Part shown: piece by piece, positions 17,638-26,348 of the stretch
Layout of the letters: each line of letters starts with the position of its first letter
How positions within the stretch are numbered: the first letter of the stretch is position 1
Assembly (NCBI GenBank): GCA_965230415.1
Contig: CBDDKZ010000005.1
Coordinates: 1,798,001-1,862,000, forward strand
DNA from: CBDDKZ01 sp965230415
GTDB taxonomy: Bacteria > Bacteroidota > Bacteroidia > Cytophagales > JAAEPT01
Direction: 5' to 3'
Length of the DNA: 64,000 bases
Position numbers and translations under genes: made by a program
Notes under the pieces: model-generated
The model's database searches: none
Seen by the model: the letters and a program-made list of their open reading frames with translations, nothing else
Told to the model about the DNA's origin: nothing

Positions 17638-20600
17638 ATGAAAAATCTTTTTATACTTTCATTTCTTTTTGTACTTGTTTCCAGTACACTTGCCAACAAT
17701 AGTCGTTATAGACTTATGTTGAGAGACGACCCCGCAACCACAGCCGTTATAGGCTGGGACCAGACTTCAGGATCTAACCCTGTCGTGTATTATGATGTTG
17801 TCGATCACGGAACCAATACCGGCAGTTATGCTTTTTCAAGAACCCCCGATCGTACTGTTTCTTACAAAGGTATGGATAACAATTTTGTCCGATTGACAGG
17901 GCTCCAGCCCAACACTGCTTACTATTTTGTAATAGGTGACAGTCAGGGAAAGAGCACTCGCTTTTGGTTCAAAACTGCACCGAATTCATCGAGTGAACGT
18001 TTGTCTTTAATTGCCGGAGGTGACTCAAGAAACAATGCCACACCAAGGCGTAATGCTAACAAATTGGTCGCAAAACTACGCCCGCACGCTGTATTTTTTG
18101 GAGGTGATATGACCGACAATGATTCTAACAGCCAGTGGCAGGAGTGGATGGACGACTGGCAATTGACCATTGGAAGCGATGGACGCATGATTCCTATTGT
18201 TGCAGCTAGAGGTAATCACGAAGGTTCAAATAATTCAATTTATAATTTATTTGATGTGCCTTCTTCTAATGTATATTATGCACTTACTTTTTGCAATAAC
18301 CTGTTTCGAGCTTACACATTAAATACTGAGATTTCTATTTCAGGTAATCAAACTTCATGGCTTACGAGTGATTTAGCAGCCAACTCTAATGTAGTTTGGA
18401 AAATGGCACAATATCACAAACCTATGCGCCCACATGTTAGCAGCAAGTCGGAAGGAAACAGCCAATACAATAATTGGGCTGTTCCTTTTAGAGACAATGG
18501 TGTAAAACTAGTAGTGGAATGTGACGCCCACACAGTAAAAACTACCTGGCCTGTGTTGCCTTCAACGGGATCGGGCAGTGATGAAGGCTTTATTCGCGAT
18601 GATGCTAACGGTACCGTTTATGTTGGCGAAGGTTGCTGGGGTGCTCCTCTTCGATCGAACAATGATTCTAAGAACTGGACAAGAAACAGTGGCCAGTTCA
18701 ATCAATTTAAGTGGATATTTATCGATTTGAATCAAATTGAAGTACGTACTATTCAGGTAGATAATGCAGATCAGGTAGGTACTGTTAATGATAACGATAT
18801 TTTCACTCCCCCTTCAAACCTTGACATTTGGAACCCTTCCAATGGCAGTGTTGTAACCATACAGGGAACAGGTGGTAATTTTGCACCATCTGTTGCTCTG
18901 ACAGCCCCGGCAAACGGAACACATTATGCAAATGCGCAGTTCGTGACAGTCAACGCCGATGCCTCAGATTCTGACGGGAGCATAACAAAAGTAGAATTTT
19001 TGGTAGATGGTGTGCTGGAATTTACGGATAATTCAGCTCCCTATTCCGCGAGTGTTTACATAGATAATGGAAGCCATGACATTACTGCAAAAGCTTATGA
19101 CGATGAGGGTGCAACTGATACGGATGTAATTACAGTTACAGCAGGAGCTTATAGCCAGAATTTTGAAAAACGCATCGCTTCTTCAATGGACGATGTGGAG
19201 GAAGAAGATGATGGAAGTATGTACACCAACAGTTCGGATATCGAACTGGTTGCCGACGGAAGTAGAGGTAACCAAACCATCGGCCTTCGATTTACAGGCG
19301 TCGATGTACCTCAAGGTGCGACAATAGATAACGCTTACATCCAGTTTACTTGCGATGAGACTAATTCAGGTAGTACGAACTTGACAATCCGAGCGCACGA
19401 TACCGACAATTCGACCGCTTTTGTAACATCTAATAGCAACGTATCTTCCAGAACAACAACTTCTGCTGCTGTTGTATGGAACCCTGCAGCATGGAATTCT
19501 GTAGGTGCTGCCACCACAAACGAACGCACACCGGAGTTGAAAAGTATTATTCAGGAAATTGTGGACAGAGGTGGATGGTCTGCCAATAATGCCCTATCAA
19601 TTATTATAACAGGATCGGGAGAAAGAACGGCAGAATCTTACGATGGGGTTTCCGGCTCTGCTGCATTATTACATGTTGCCTATACAGTTGGCGGTGGCGG
19701 AAGCAACCAGGCTCCAAGTGTATCGATAACAGATCCGGTAAACGGATCTACAATCAATGCCGAATTAAACGATCAATTTACAATTTTAGCAGATGCTTCT
19801 GATACGGATGGTTCTATAGACAAGGTAGATTTTTATAGAGACGGTACATTAATAGGAACAGACAATAGCGCGCCCTATTCATTTGCTGAAACTGTGGGCT
19901 CCTTTGGGAATTTCAATTATACAGCTGTCGCTACCGATGATGACGGAGCTACCACAACTTCTGCGGTGATCAACATCACCATAAACGAAATTCAAACCGG
20001 TAATTGTACGGTAACCATTTCATCGTTCCCTTATAGCGAAGGTTTTGAAAATTCATTGGGAGACTGGGAACAATCAAGTAATGACGACATTGACTGGACT
20101 TTAAGAACCGGAACTACACCATCTAGTAATACAGGGCCAAATGGAGCTTATGCAGGATCATATTATGTGTATGTCGAAACATCAAATCCCAATTACCCAA
20201 GCAAGTTGGCTTTATTAGAATCTCCATGCTTTAATCTTTCTTCTTTGAATGATGCCGAATTGAGTTTTAGATATCACATGTTAGGTAATGCCGTGGGTAC
20301 ACTTTCAGTAGAGGCGAGTACCAATGAAGGAGCAAGTTGGTCTACAATATGGTCGCGTACAGCGACTCAGGGAAGCGCCTGGAATTTGGCCAGCATAGAT
20401 ATTTCATCTTATAACAGTGCAAAATTCCGTTTAAGAGCTTTGTCGGGATCGAGTTGGCAGGGAGACCTTTGTGTAGACGATCTCAAAATTGATGAAGCAT
20501 CTTCCGGTTCTCAGCCTGCTACTTTTGAAAAAAGAGTTGCTACAGGAAATGACGATGCAGAAGAGGGAGAAGACGGTTCTATGTATCTTACAAGCTCTGA

Positions 20601-21333
20601 CCTGGAACTGGTATATGATTCTTATAATTCACAAGGAAATCAGGAAGTAGGAATACGTTTCACTAATGTTGCCGTTCCTTCGGGAGCGACGATTACCAAT
20701 GCTTACATTCAATTTACCGTCGACGAAACGAAGAACGATTCCGGTGTAAAAACAATACGTGGTGAAGATGTGGATGATGCACCCGGGTTTTCGTCTTCAG
20801 ATTTTAATATTTCTAATCGTACCACAACATCGGCAAGTGTCAACTGGGACCCGGTATCGTGGACTTCTACAGGGGCTTCCGGTGCAGATCAGCGCACACC
20901 GGATTTGACATCTATCGTGCAGGAAATTGTGAACAGGGGAGGCTGGTCTTCAGGTAATGATATGGTATATATTCTTAGTGGAAGCGGGCGCCGTGTGGCG
21001 GAATCTTACAATGGCTCATCTGCTAGTGCACCACTCTTACATATTGAATACTCTGCGCCGGCTTCGCGTGTTATAAGCAATGATGAATTGGAGAAATTGG
21101 ATGTAAGCGGATACCCAAACCCCGCCATGAATGCCTATACGCTAGCCAACAATACAGAAGGAAATATTCAAATGACATTGTACAACGCATCGGGAGAGAA
21201 AATTGAATCGATGACTATCGAGAGCAATGAAACTTACACTTTCAATCTTGAAAATTTACCGGATGGTATTTACGTGCTAAAACCAGAAAATTATCAGAAT
21301 CAGATAGAAACAATCAAGTTTGTAAAACACTAA
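17638..21333 (+). CDS. Secreted modular metallophosphoesterase (purple-acid-phosphatase-like) with T9SS domain
   Basis: 1231 residues from ATG 17638, chosen for the clean signal peptide (MKNLFILSFLFVLVSSTLA); TTG 17611 and ATG 17617 are alternatives. Order: fibronectin-like N-domain (about 25-120); calcineurin-type phosphoesterase (about 122-365) with GGDSR, GGDMTDND, GNHEG, YHKP and CDAHT; bacterial Ig-like domain; a beta domain starting FEKRIASSMDDVEEEDDGSM; a second Ig-like domain; a MAM-like domain (GFENSLGDWEQSS); a second copy of the FEKR beta domain; and a T9SS sorting domain. Phosphate release from extracellular organic phosphate is likely. The last metal motif has Asp where GHxH normally has its first His. 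Confidence 0.9.
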   Translation: MKNLFILSFLFVLVSSTLANNSRYRLMLRDDPATTAVIGWDQTSGSNPVVYYDVVDHGTNTGSYAFSRTPDRTVSYKGMDNNFVRLTGLQPNTAYYFVIGDSQGKSTRFWFKTAPNSSSERLSLIAGGDSRNNATPRRNANKLVAKLRPHAVFFGGDMTDNDSNSQWQEWMDDWQLTIGSDGRMIPIVAARGNHEGSNNSIYNLFDVPSSNVYYALTFCNNLFRAYTLNTEISISGNQTSWLTSDLAANSNVVWKMAQYHKPMRPHVSSKSEGNSQYNNWAVPFRDNGVKLVVECDAHTVKTTWPVLPSTGSGSDEGFIRDDANGTVYVGEGCWGAPLRSNNDSKNWTRNSGQFNQFKWIFIDLNQIEVRTIQVDNADQVGTVNDNDIFTPPSNLDIWNPSNGSVVTIQGTGGNFAPSVALTAPANGTHYANAQFVTVNADASDSDGSITKVEFLVDGVLEFTDNSAPYSASVYIDNGSHDITAKAYDDEGATDTDVITVTAGAYSQNFEKRIASSMDDVEEEDDGSMYTNSSDIELVADGSRGNQTIGLRFTGVDVPQGATIDNAYIQFTCDETNSGSTNLTIRAHDTDNSTAFVTSNSNVSSRTTTSAAVVWNPAAWNSVGAATTNERTPELKSIIQEIVDRGGWSANNALSIIITGSGERTAESYDGVSGSAALLHVAYTVGGGGSNQAPSVSITDPVNGSTINAELNDQFTILADASDTDGSIDKVDFYRDGTLIGTDNSAPYSFAETVGSFGNFNYTAVATDDDGATTTSAVINITINEIQTGNCTVTISSFPYSEGFENSLGDWEQSSNDDIDWTLRTGTTPSSNTGPNGAYAGSYYVYVETSNPNYPSKLALLESPCFNLSSLNDAELSFRYHMLGNAVGTLSVEASTNEGASWSTIWSRTATQGSAWNLASIDISSYNSAKFRLRALSGSSWQGDLCVDDLKIDEASSGSQPATFEKRVATGNDDAEEGEDGSMYLTSSDLELVYDSYNSQGNQEVGIRFTNVAVPSGATITNAYIQFTVDETKNDSGVKTIRGEDVDDAPGFSSSDFNISNRTTTSASVNWDPVSWTSTGASGADQRTPDLTSIVQEIVNRGGWSSGNDMVYILSGSGRRVAESYNGSSASAPLLHIEYSAPASRVISNDELEKLDVSGYPNPAMNAYTLANNTEGNIQMTLYNASGEKIESMTIESNETYTFNLENLPDGIYVLKPENYQNQIETIKFVKH

Positions 21334-21347
21334 CATCATTTAAAATA

Positions 21348-21376
21348 GGAATACGGCGTCTTTGACGTCGTATTCC
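21348..21376 (+). terminator. Hairpin terminator after the phosphoesterase gene
   Basis: A 13-bp stem with a 3-nt TTT loop (GGAATACGGCGTC / GACGTCGTATTCC, one G-U pair) starts 14 bp after the stop. The following T-run is weak, but the stem is very stable. Confidence 0.7.
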
Positions 21377-21387
21377 GCTTTAATAAA

Positions 21388-21594
21388 ATGATTAAACCTA
21401 TGAAAAGCGAAAAACAATTGGAAATGGAGCAATCACAACGTTCACAAGTAAATATTCACTCAAAAGAAAGAGAACATATTACCTTTCTAAAGAGGGCTTC
21501 TGGCCACACAAAAAGTGAAGTGGAAGGTGCTGCTGTAGATCTAAACAGGGCATTATTTATTACCATGGTAGGCTCATATACGGTAGCCTGCTAA
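21388..21594 (+). CDS. Small hypothetical protein (68 aa)
   Basis: A hydrophilic 68-residue protein with no signal or membrane segment, rich in Lys, Glu and Ser in the first 45 residues (MKSEKQLEMEQSQRS). It does not match a family I can name with confidence. The main support is context: it fits exactly between two hairpin terminators (21348-21376 and 21596-21626), as expected of an independent short transcription unit, and a start ATG is present at 21388 with a second at 21400. Confidence 0.45.
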   Translation: MIKPMKSEKQLEMEQSQRSQVNIHSKEREHITFLKRASGHTKSEVEGAAVDLNRALFITMVGSYTVAC

Positions 21595-21595
21595 G

Positions 21596-21626
21596 ACCCT
21601 GGTTTATCTCCGGGTTCTATTTTTTT
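21596..21626 (+). terminator. Rho-independent terminator after the 68-aa ORF
   Basis: ACCC(T)GG pairs with CCGGGT across a 7-nt loop, followed by a run of seven T residues at 21620-21626. It begins 1 bp after the stop codon at 21594. Confidence 0.6.
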
Positions 21627-22192
21627 GAATAGCAGAATAGTATCAATCCATTCTGCGGATCATTATTTTGTCTGTATTTTTCATTTTTTCAAAACCAAAC
21701 TGGAGGACTATATGTGTACGACGTTGGTTTTAAGTCCCTATTAGTTAACTCATTCAAAATGCGTTAAATGAAAAAGGTATTCCAAAAGTTGCTTGCTATG
21801 TCCCTCGCCACACTAAGGTTTCAGAATGGATAAATCCATGATCCATGCCATTACCATTTTATCATTGACAAGGCGTAAAACCCGGCCTGACTATTATTGG
21901 TATACAAACCCAAGCTTGGGCAAATGGATTAAAAAGAAAAGTCAGCAAAATAAACAAATGTAATTCTTTCATGATAAATAGGGTTTTGAGTATTAAAAAT
22001 CGCCTCAATATCAAGCTATTACTCTATATTGTCATTTATGCATAAAATATAATATCGTGCTAAAAAATTTTTAAAAAATACAAGCACTTCCGCACTGCAC
22101 CTGGACGAGGTCGAGAAGGTACACACTATTGCTAATTGTCATTTTGTGTACATACTAATTATTAATATAAAATGTAATTTGTGTTACACGAT
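21627..22192. other. Gene-free stretch, probably degenerate coding DNA
   Basis: No convincing gene. Short plus-strand segments translate to protein-like text in shifting frames (for example LNEKGIPKVACYVPRHTKVS before an early stop near 21836, and RPDYYWYTNPSLGKWIKKKS near 21890-21950). This looks like a decayed gene rather than random AT-rich DNA. A 7-bp inverted repeat GCAGAAT/ATTCTGC sits at 21632-21656. The right end runs into the regulatory region of the MarR gene. Confidence 0.35.
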
Positions 22193-22210
22193 AATTACTT
22201 TTAAGTAATT
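22193..22210. promoter_or_regulatory. Inverted repeat upstream of the fad operon
   Basis: AATTACTT-TT-AAGTAATT is a perfect 8-bp inverted repeat with a 2-bp centre, 62 bp before the MarR start codon. It could be an operator or part of a promoter; nothing distinguishes these from the sequence. Confidence 0.35.
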
Positions 22211-22223
22211 TATCTTAAAAAAT

Positions 22224-22263
22224 ATTACTATGCATGCATAACAAAATTACTATGCATGCGTAA
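22224..22263. promoter_or_regulatory. Tandem MarR-type operators of the fad operon
   Basis: Two nearly identical 18-mers, ATTACTATGCATGCATAA (22224-22241) and ATTACTATGCATGCGTAA (22246-22263), each with a palindromic ATGCAT core. They are 22 bp apart, two helical turns, and end 8 bp before the GTG of the MarR gene. Autoregulation of the operon by its own MarR protein, probably relieved by acyl-CoA, is the natural inference. Confidence 0.65.
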
Positions 22264-22271
22264 TAAAATAG

Positions 22272-22715
22272 GTGAGCAATGATAAACACACTATATGTAG
22301 CCGCATCAAAGCATCCTGGTATTTAATAAGCAGAATGTATAATAGTTATGCCACACCAGATGGTTTATCCATTTCAATTGGTTATATTCTATTAAATCTC
22401 GATGTAAATAAAGGCTTGGCCTCTACGCAATTAGCACCGAGGCTGGGAATGGAACCCAGTAGTATGACACGTATTTTGAAGTCTATGGAAGAGAAAGGCC
22501 TTATATACAGGGAAGCAGATGCCGAAGACAAGCGACAAGTCAATATTTATTTGACAGAAGAAGGAAACGATAAAAAAAGGAAAGCCAAAAAAACCATTAA
22601 AAACTTTAATAAAATAATCGAGCAGGAAATTGACGAAAAAGAGATTGACATTTTTGTTCAAGTACTCGAAAAAATAAATAAATTAAGTGAACAGAATTTT
22701 TTAAAAACAACATAA
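22272..22715 (+). CDS. MarR-family regulator of the fatty-acid oxidation operon
   Basis: 147 residues with GTG start. The winged helix-turn-helix is clear: STQLAPRLGMEPSSMTRILK recognition region (about 51-70), then MEEKGLIYREADAEDKRQVN, the wing signature of MarR proteins, and a C-terminal dimerisation helix. It is the first gene of an operon with fadN (1 bp gap), fadA and fadE. Tandem operators directly upstream suggest it represses its own transcript. The likely effector is an acyl-CoA, by analogy with other regulators of beta-oxidation; this is inference. Confidence 0.92.
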   Translation: MSNDKHTICSRIKASWYLISRMYNSYATPDGLSISIGYILLNLDVNKGLASTQLAPRLGMEPSSMTRILKSMEEKGLIYREADAEDKRQVNIYLTEEGNDKKRKAKKTIKNFNKIIEQEIDEKEIDIFVQVLEKINKLSEQNFLKTT

Positions 22716-22716
22716 T

Positions 22717-25116
22717 ATGAGTCGAAAGATTAAAAAAGTAGCAGTTTTGGGTTCAGGGGTGATGGGTGCTCGTATAGCCTGTCATTTTGCAAACATTGGA
22801 CTCGATGTCTTGTTACTTGACATCGTACCTCGTGAGCTGTCCGAAAAAGAATCGGCGAAAGGCTTCTCTTTGGATGATCAGGTTGTACGAAACCGCATAG
22901 TGAACGATTCTTTGCAATTCGCATTAAAATCTAATCCTTCACCTATTTATAATAAAAAGTTTGCCAATCGTATATCTACTGGAAACTTTGATGATGACCT
23001 GTCCAAAATTGCCGATGCAGATTGGGTTATTGAAGTTATTATTGAAAACCTGGAAATTAAGCGCAGCTTATTCGACAAAGTAGAAAAGCACCGCAAAGAC
23101 GGTGCGCTCATTACATCTAATACTTCCGGAATTCCCATCGCCATGATGTCCGAGGGAAGAAGTGAAGATTTTCAGAAAAATTTCTGTGGAACACACTTTT
23201 TCAACCCGCCTCGCTATTTGAAGCTCCTGGAAATTATTCCTGGGCCAAAAACAGATCAGGATGTTATTGATTTTCTCATGAATTATGGAGATCAATACCT
23301 GGGTAAGACCACTGTTCTATGTAAAGACACTCCGGCTTTTATTGCTAACAGAGTGGGCATATTCAGTATTATGCAGGCATTGCAGGTAATTTCAGAATTG
23401 GATCTTTCTGTTGATGAAGTGGACAAACTTACCGGGCCGGTGATTGGTAGGCCCAAATCCGCCACCTTTCGCACCATGGACGTGGTAGGTACGGATACCT
23501 TGATTAAAGTGACCAATTTCCTTTACGAAACGCTACCAAATGATGAACAACGCGATGTCTTTAAATTACACCCAATCTTAGCAAAAATAGCTGAAAATGC
23601 TTGGTTCGGTTCTAAATCCGGACAGGGATTTTACAAAAAAGTAAAAGAAGGTGGTAAATCGACCATTCTATCACTTGATCTCAACAATTTTGAATATGCT
23701 GCCAAGCAGAAAGCAAAGTTTGCTACGCTCGAACAAACAAAAACGATAGAGGCATTAAAGCCACGCTTTAAAGTTTTATTGAGCGGGAAAGACAAGGCCG
23801 GTGATTTCTATCGAAAGACCTTCCTTCCCCTTTTCCAATATGTTTCGAATCGCCTGCCTGAAATTTCGGATCAATTGTACAAAATTGATGATGGCATGAA
23901 AGCCGGTTTTGGCTGGGAACTCGGGCCTTTTGAGACCTGGGATGCTATAGGTGTAGAAACCGTCTTGTCTATGATGAATGACGCAGGTATTCAGCCTGCG
24001 GCATGGGTTCAGGAAATGCTTGATCTTGGAATTAGCTCTTTCTACAAAATTGAAGATGGAATTCGCAAATACTACGATCATAACGATAAAGCCTATAAAG
24101 CGATACCCGGACTGGAGCAGTTTATTCTTCTCGATAACTTAAGAGCGTCGAAAGTAATCTGGCAAAATGCAGGGGCTACGCTATTTGATATCGGCGATGG
24201 CGTACTGAATCTTGAGTTTCATTCGAAAATGAATACGATGGGCTCTGAAGTGGTGCAGGGAATAAACAAAGCGATTGATATCGCCGAAAAATCCTATGAA
24301 GGACTCGTGATTGCCAATGAAGGTACAAACTTCTCCGCAGGCGCCAACCTTGGCTTATTGCTTATGTATGCCATAGAGCAGGACTACGATGAAATAGACC
24401 TGATGATACGCCAGTTCCAAAAGACAATGATGCGTGCTCGTTATTCTTCCATTCCCGTTGTCGTTGCTCCGCACGGAATGGCGCTTGGAGGTGGCTGCGA
24501 ACTGACACTTCATGCCGATCAGGTACAGGCTACCGCCGAATTGTATACCGGACTAGTGGAATTTGGGGTTGGGCTCATTCCTGCCGGTGGAGGTACGAAA
24601 GAATTTGTCGTACGTGTAAACGATAGAATTGAAGAAGGCGACATTGAGCTTAATGCTTATAGAAATGCATTCTTGACAATTGGTATGGCCAAAGTTTCTA
24701 CCTCTGCTTATGAAGCTTATGACTTAAATATTTTGAGACAAGGCGATGCTATATCGATAAATAAATCAAGACAAATTGCTGATGCGAAACGTGCAGTACT
24801 AAAAATAGCAGAAGCAGGATATGTGCAAAAGAAACCTCGTACAGATATACGAGTATTGGGTAAACAAGTCTTGGGTATGTTTCACGCAGGTGCCAATTCG
24901 ATGCTATCGGGAAATTATATTTCGGAACACGATGTGAAGATTTCTTTAAAACTCGGATATATTATGGCCGGAGGAGACCTTTCCGCTCCTACAACAGTCT
25001 CTGAGAATTACTTGCTAAACCTGGAACGTGAAGCATTTTTATCTCTCACCGGAGAAAAGAAAACATTAGAACGCATTCAAAGTATTTTAACAACAGGTAA
25101 GCCATTAAGAAATTAA
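22717..25116 (+). CDS. fadN: 3-hydroxyacyl-CoA dehydrogenase / enoyl-CoA hydratase fusion (FadN type)
   Basis: 799 residues. The N-terminal half is the NAD-dependent 3-hydroxyacyl-CoA dehydrogenase (Rossmann loop GSGVMGARIA at 12-21, CGTHFFNPPRYLKLLEII, DTPAFIANRVG). The C-terminal half is crotonase-like (NFSAGANL about 538, GMALGGGCEL about 591, AGGGTKEF). This order, dehydrogenase first, is that of the B. subtilis FadN type and the reverse of E. coli FadB. It carries out steps two and three of beta-oxidation. The next genes, fadA and fadE, complete the same cycle. Confidence 0.95.
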   Translation: MSRKIKKVAVLGSGVMGARIACHFANIGLDVLLLDIVPRELSEKESAKGFSLDDQVVRNRIVNDSLQFALKSNPSPIYNKKFANRISTGNFDDDLSKIADADWVIEVIIENLEIKRSLFDKVEKHRKDGALITSNTSGIPIAMMSEGRSEDFQKNFCGTHFFNPPRYLKLLEIIPGPKTDQDVIDFLMNYGDQYLGKTTVLCKDTPAFIANRVGIFSIMQALQVISELDLSVDEVDKLTGPVIGRPKSATFRTMDVVGTDTLIKVTNFLYETLPNDEQRDVFKLHPILAKIAENAWFGSKSGQGFYKKVKEGGKSTILSLDLNNFEYAAKQKAKFATLEQTKTIEALKPRFKVLLSGKDKAGDFYRKTFLPLFQYVSNRLPEISDQLYKIDDGMKAGFGWELGPFETWDAIGVETVLSMMNDAGIQPAAWVQEMLDLGISSFYKIEDGIRKYYDHNDKAYKAIPGLEQFILLDNLRASKVIWQNAGATLFDIGDGVLNLEFHSKMNTMGSEVVQGINKAIDIAEKSYEGLVIANEGTNFSAGANLGLLLMYAIEQDYDEIDLMIRQFQKTMMRARYSSIPVVVAPHGMALGGGCELTLHADQVQATAELYTGLVEFGVGLIPAGGGTKEFVVRVNDRIEEGDIELNAYRNAFLTIGMAKVSTSAYEAYDLNILRQGDAISINKSRQIADAKRAVLKIAEAGYVQKKPRTDIRVLGKQVLGMFHAGANSMLSGNYISEHDVKISLKLGYIMAGGDLSAPTTVSENYLLNLEREAFLSLTGEKKTLERIQSILTTGKPLRN

Positions 25117-25139
25117 GCTTACCACAAAAGAATTTTAGT

Positions 25140-26321
25140 ATGAAAGACGTTTATATAGTAGCAGCATATAGAAGTGCGGTAGGAAAAGCCGGAAGAGGCG
25201 GGTTCCGTTTTTACCGCCCAGACGATTTAGCGACCGATGTTATTAAACACCTCATGCAGTCTGTACCCGAAGTAGACAAAGACCGTATCGATGATGTAAT
25301 TGTAGGTAATGCTACACCTGAGGCTGAGCAGGGTTTAAATATTGGTCGCATGGTTTCTCTAACCGGACTGGATACCGTTAAAGTTCCGGGAATGACGGTT
25401 AATCGTTATTGTTCTTCCGGTCTGGAAACGATAGCCATAGCCGACGCAAAAATAAAGTCCGGATATGCAGATATTATAATTGCGGGCGGTGTGGAATCGA
25501 TGAGTCCAATTCCTTTTGGAGGTTGGAAAATTATTCCAAATTATGGCATCACAGTAGAAAATCCTGATTACTATTGGGGCATGGGCCTGACGGCGGAAGC
25601 GGTAGCCAGGGAATTTAATGTCTCCCGTGAGGACCAGGATGAGTTTGGTTATCAATCGCACATGAAAGCGATTAAAGCCATACAAGAAGGTAAGTTCATA
25701 GATGAAATTGTTCCGGTAACGCTTGAAGAAACTTACCTTGACGAAAATGAGAAAAAACAAAAGCGGACGTTTACCGTTGATACGGACGAAGGACCCCGTA
25801 AAGATACCAACCTGGAAAAGTTGGCACGATTAAAACCTGTATTTGATGCGAAAGGTACTGTGACAGCTGGAAATGCCTCTCAAACTTCCGATGGCGCTGC
25901 TTTTGTGATGCTGGTATCGGAAGATGTGCTCAAAGAATTGAATTTAACACCTATAGCACGTTTGGTTTCCTATGCGGTAGCAGGTGTCGAACCACGCATT
26001 ATGGGGATAGGGCCCATCGAAGCTATTCCAAAAGCAGTGAAAATGGCCGGTCTCAACCAACAGGATGTTGAGCTTATTGAATTGAACGAGGCTTTTGCCT
26101 CTCAGTCCTTAGCGGTTATTCGTGAATTGGGTCTGAACCCGGACATAGTGAATGTTAATGGCGGTGCCATTGCATTGGGTCACCCACTCGGGTGCACCGG
26201 TGCTAAACTGTCAACGCAATTATTCTCAGAGATGCGCAGGCGAAATAATAAATATGGAATGGTTACCATGTGCGTTGGTACCGGGCAGGGAGCTGCCGGT
26301 ATCTTCGAACTTTTAAACTAA
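25140..26321 (+). CDS. fadA: Acetyl-CoA C-acyltransferase (3-ketoacyl-CoA thiolase)
   Basis: 393 residues, normal for thiolases. It cleaves 3-ketoacyl-CoA with CoA to release acetyl-CoA. The acyl-accepting Cys is in NRYCSSGLET (C91), the His in GGAIALGHPLGC (H348) and the second Cys in MCVGTGQGAA (C378). Start ATG 25140 follows fadN by 23 bp, and fadE follows 27 bp later, so the three are cotranscribed. Confidence 0.96.
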   Translation: MKDVYIVAAYRSAVGKAGRGGFRFYRPDDLATDVIKHLMQSVPEVDKDRIDDVIVGNATPEAEQGLNIGRMVSLTGLDTVKVPGMTVNRYCSSGLETIAIADAKIKSGYADIIIAGGVESMSPIPFGGWKIIPNYGITVENPDYYWGMGLTAEAVAREFNVSREDQDEFGYQSHMKAIKAIQEGKFIDEIVPVTLEETYLDENEKKQKRTFTVDTDEGPRKDTNLEKLARLKPVFDAKGTVTAGNASQTSDGAAFVMLVSEDVLKELNLTPIARLVSYAVAGVEPRIMGIGPIEAIPKAVKMAGLNQQDVELIELNEAFASQSLAVIRELGLNPDIVNVNGGAIALGHPLGCTGAKLSTQLFSEMRRRNNKYGMVTMCVGTGQGAAGIFELLN

Positions 26322-26348
26322 TTGATCATCATTTAAAGAAATTAAAAA

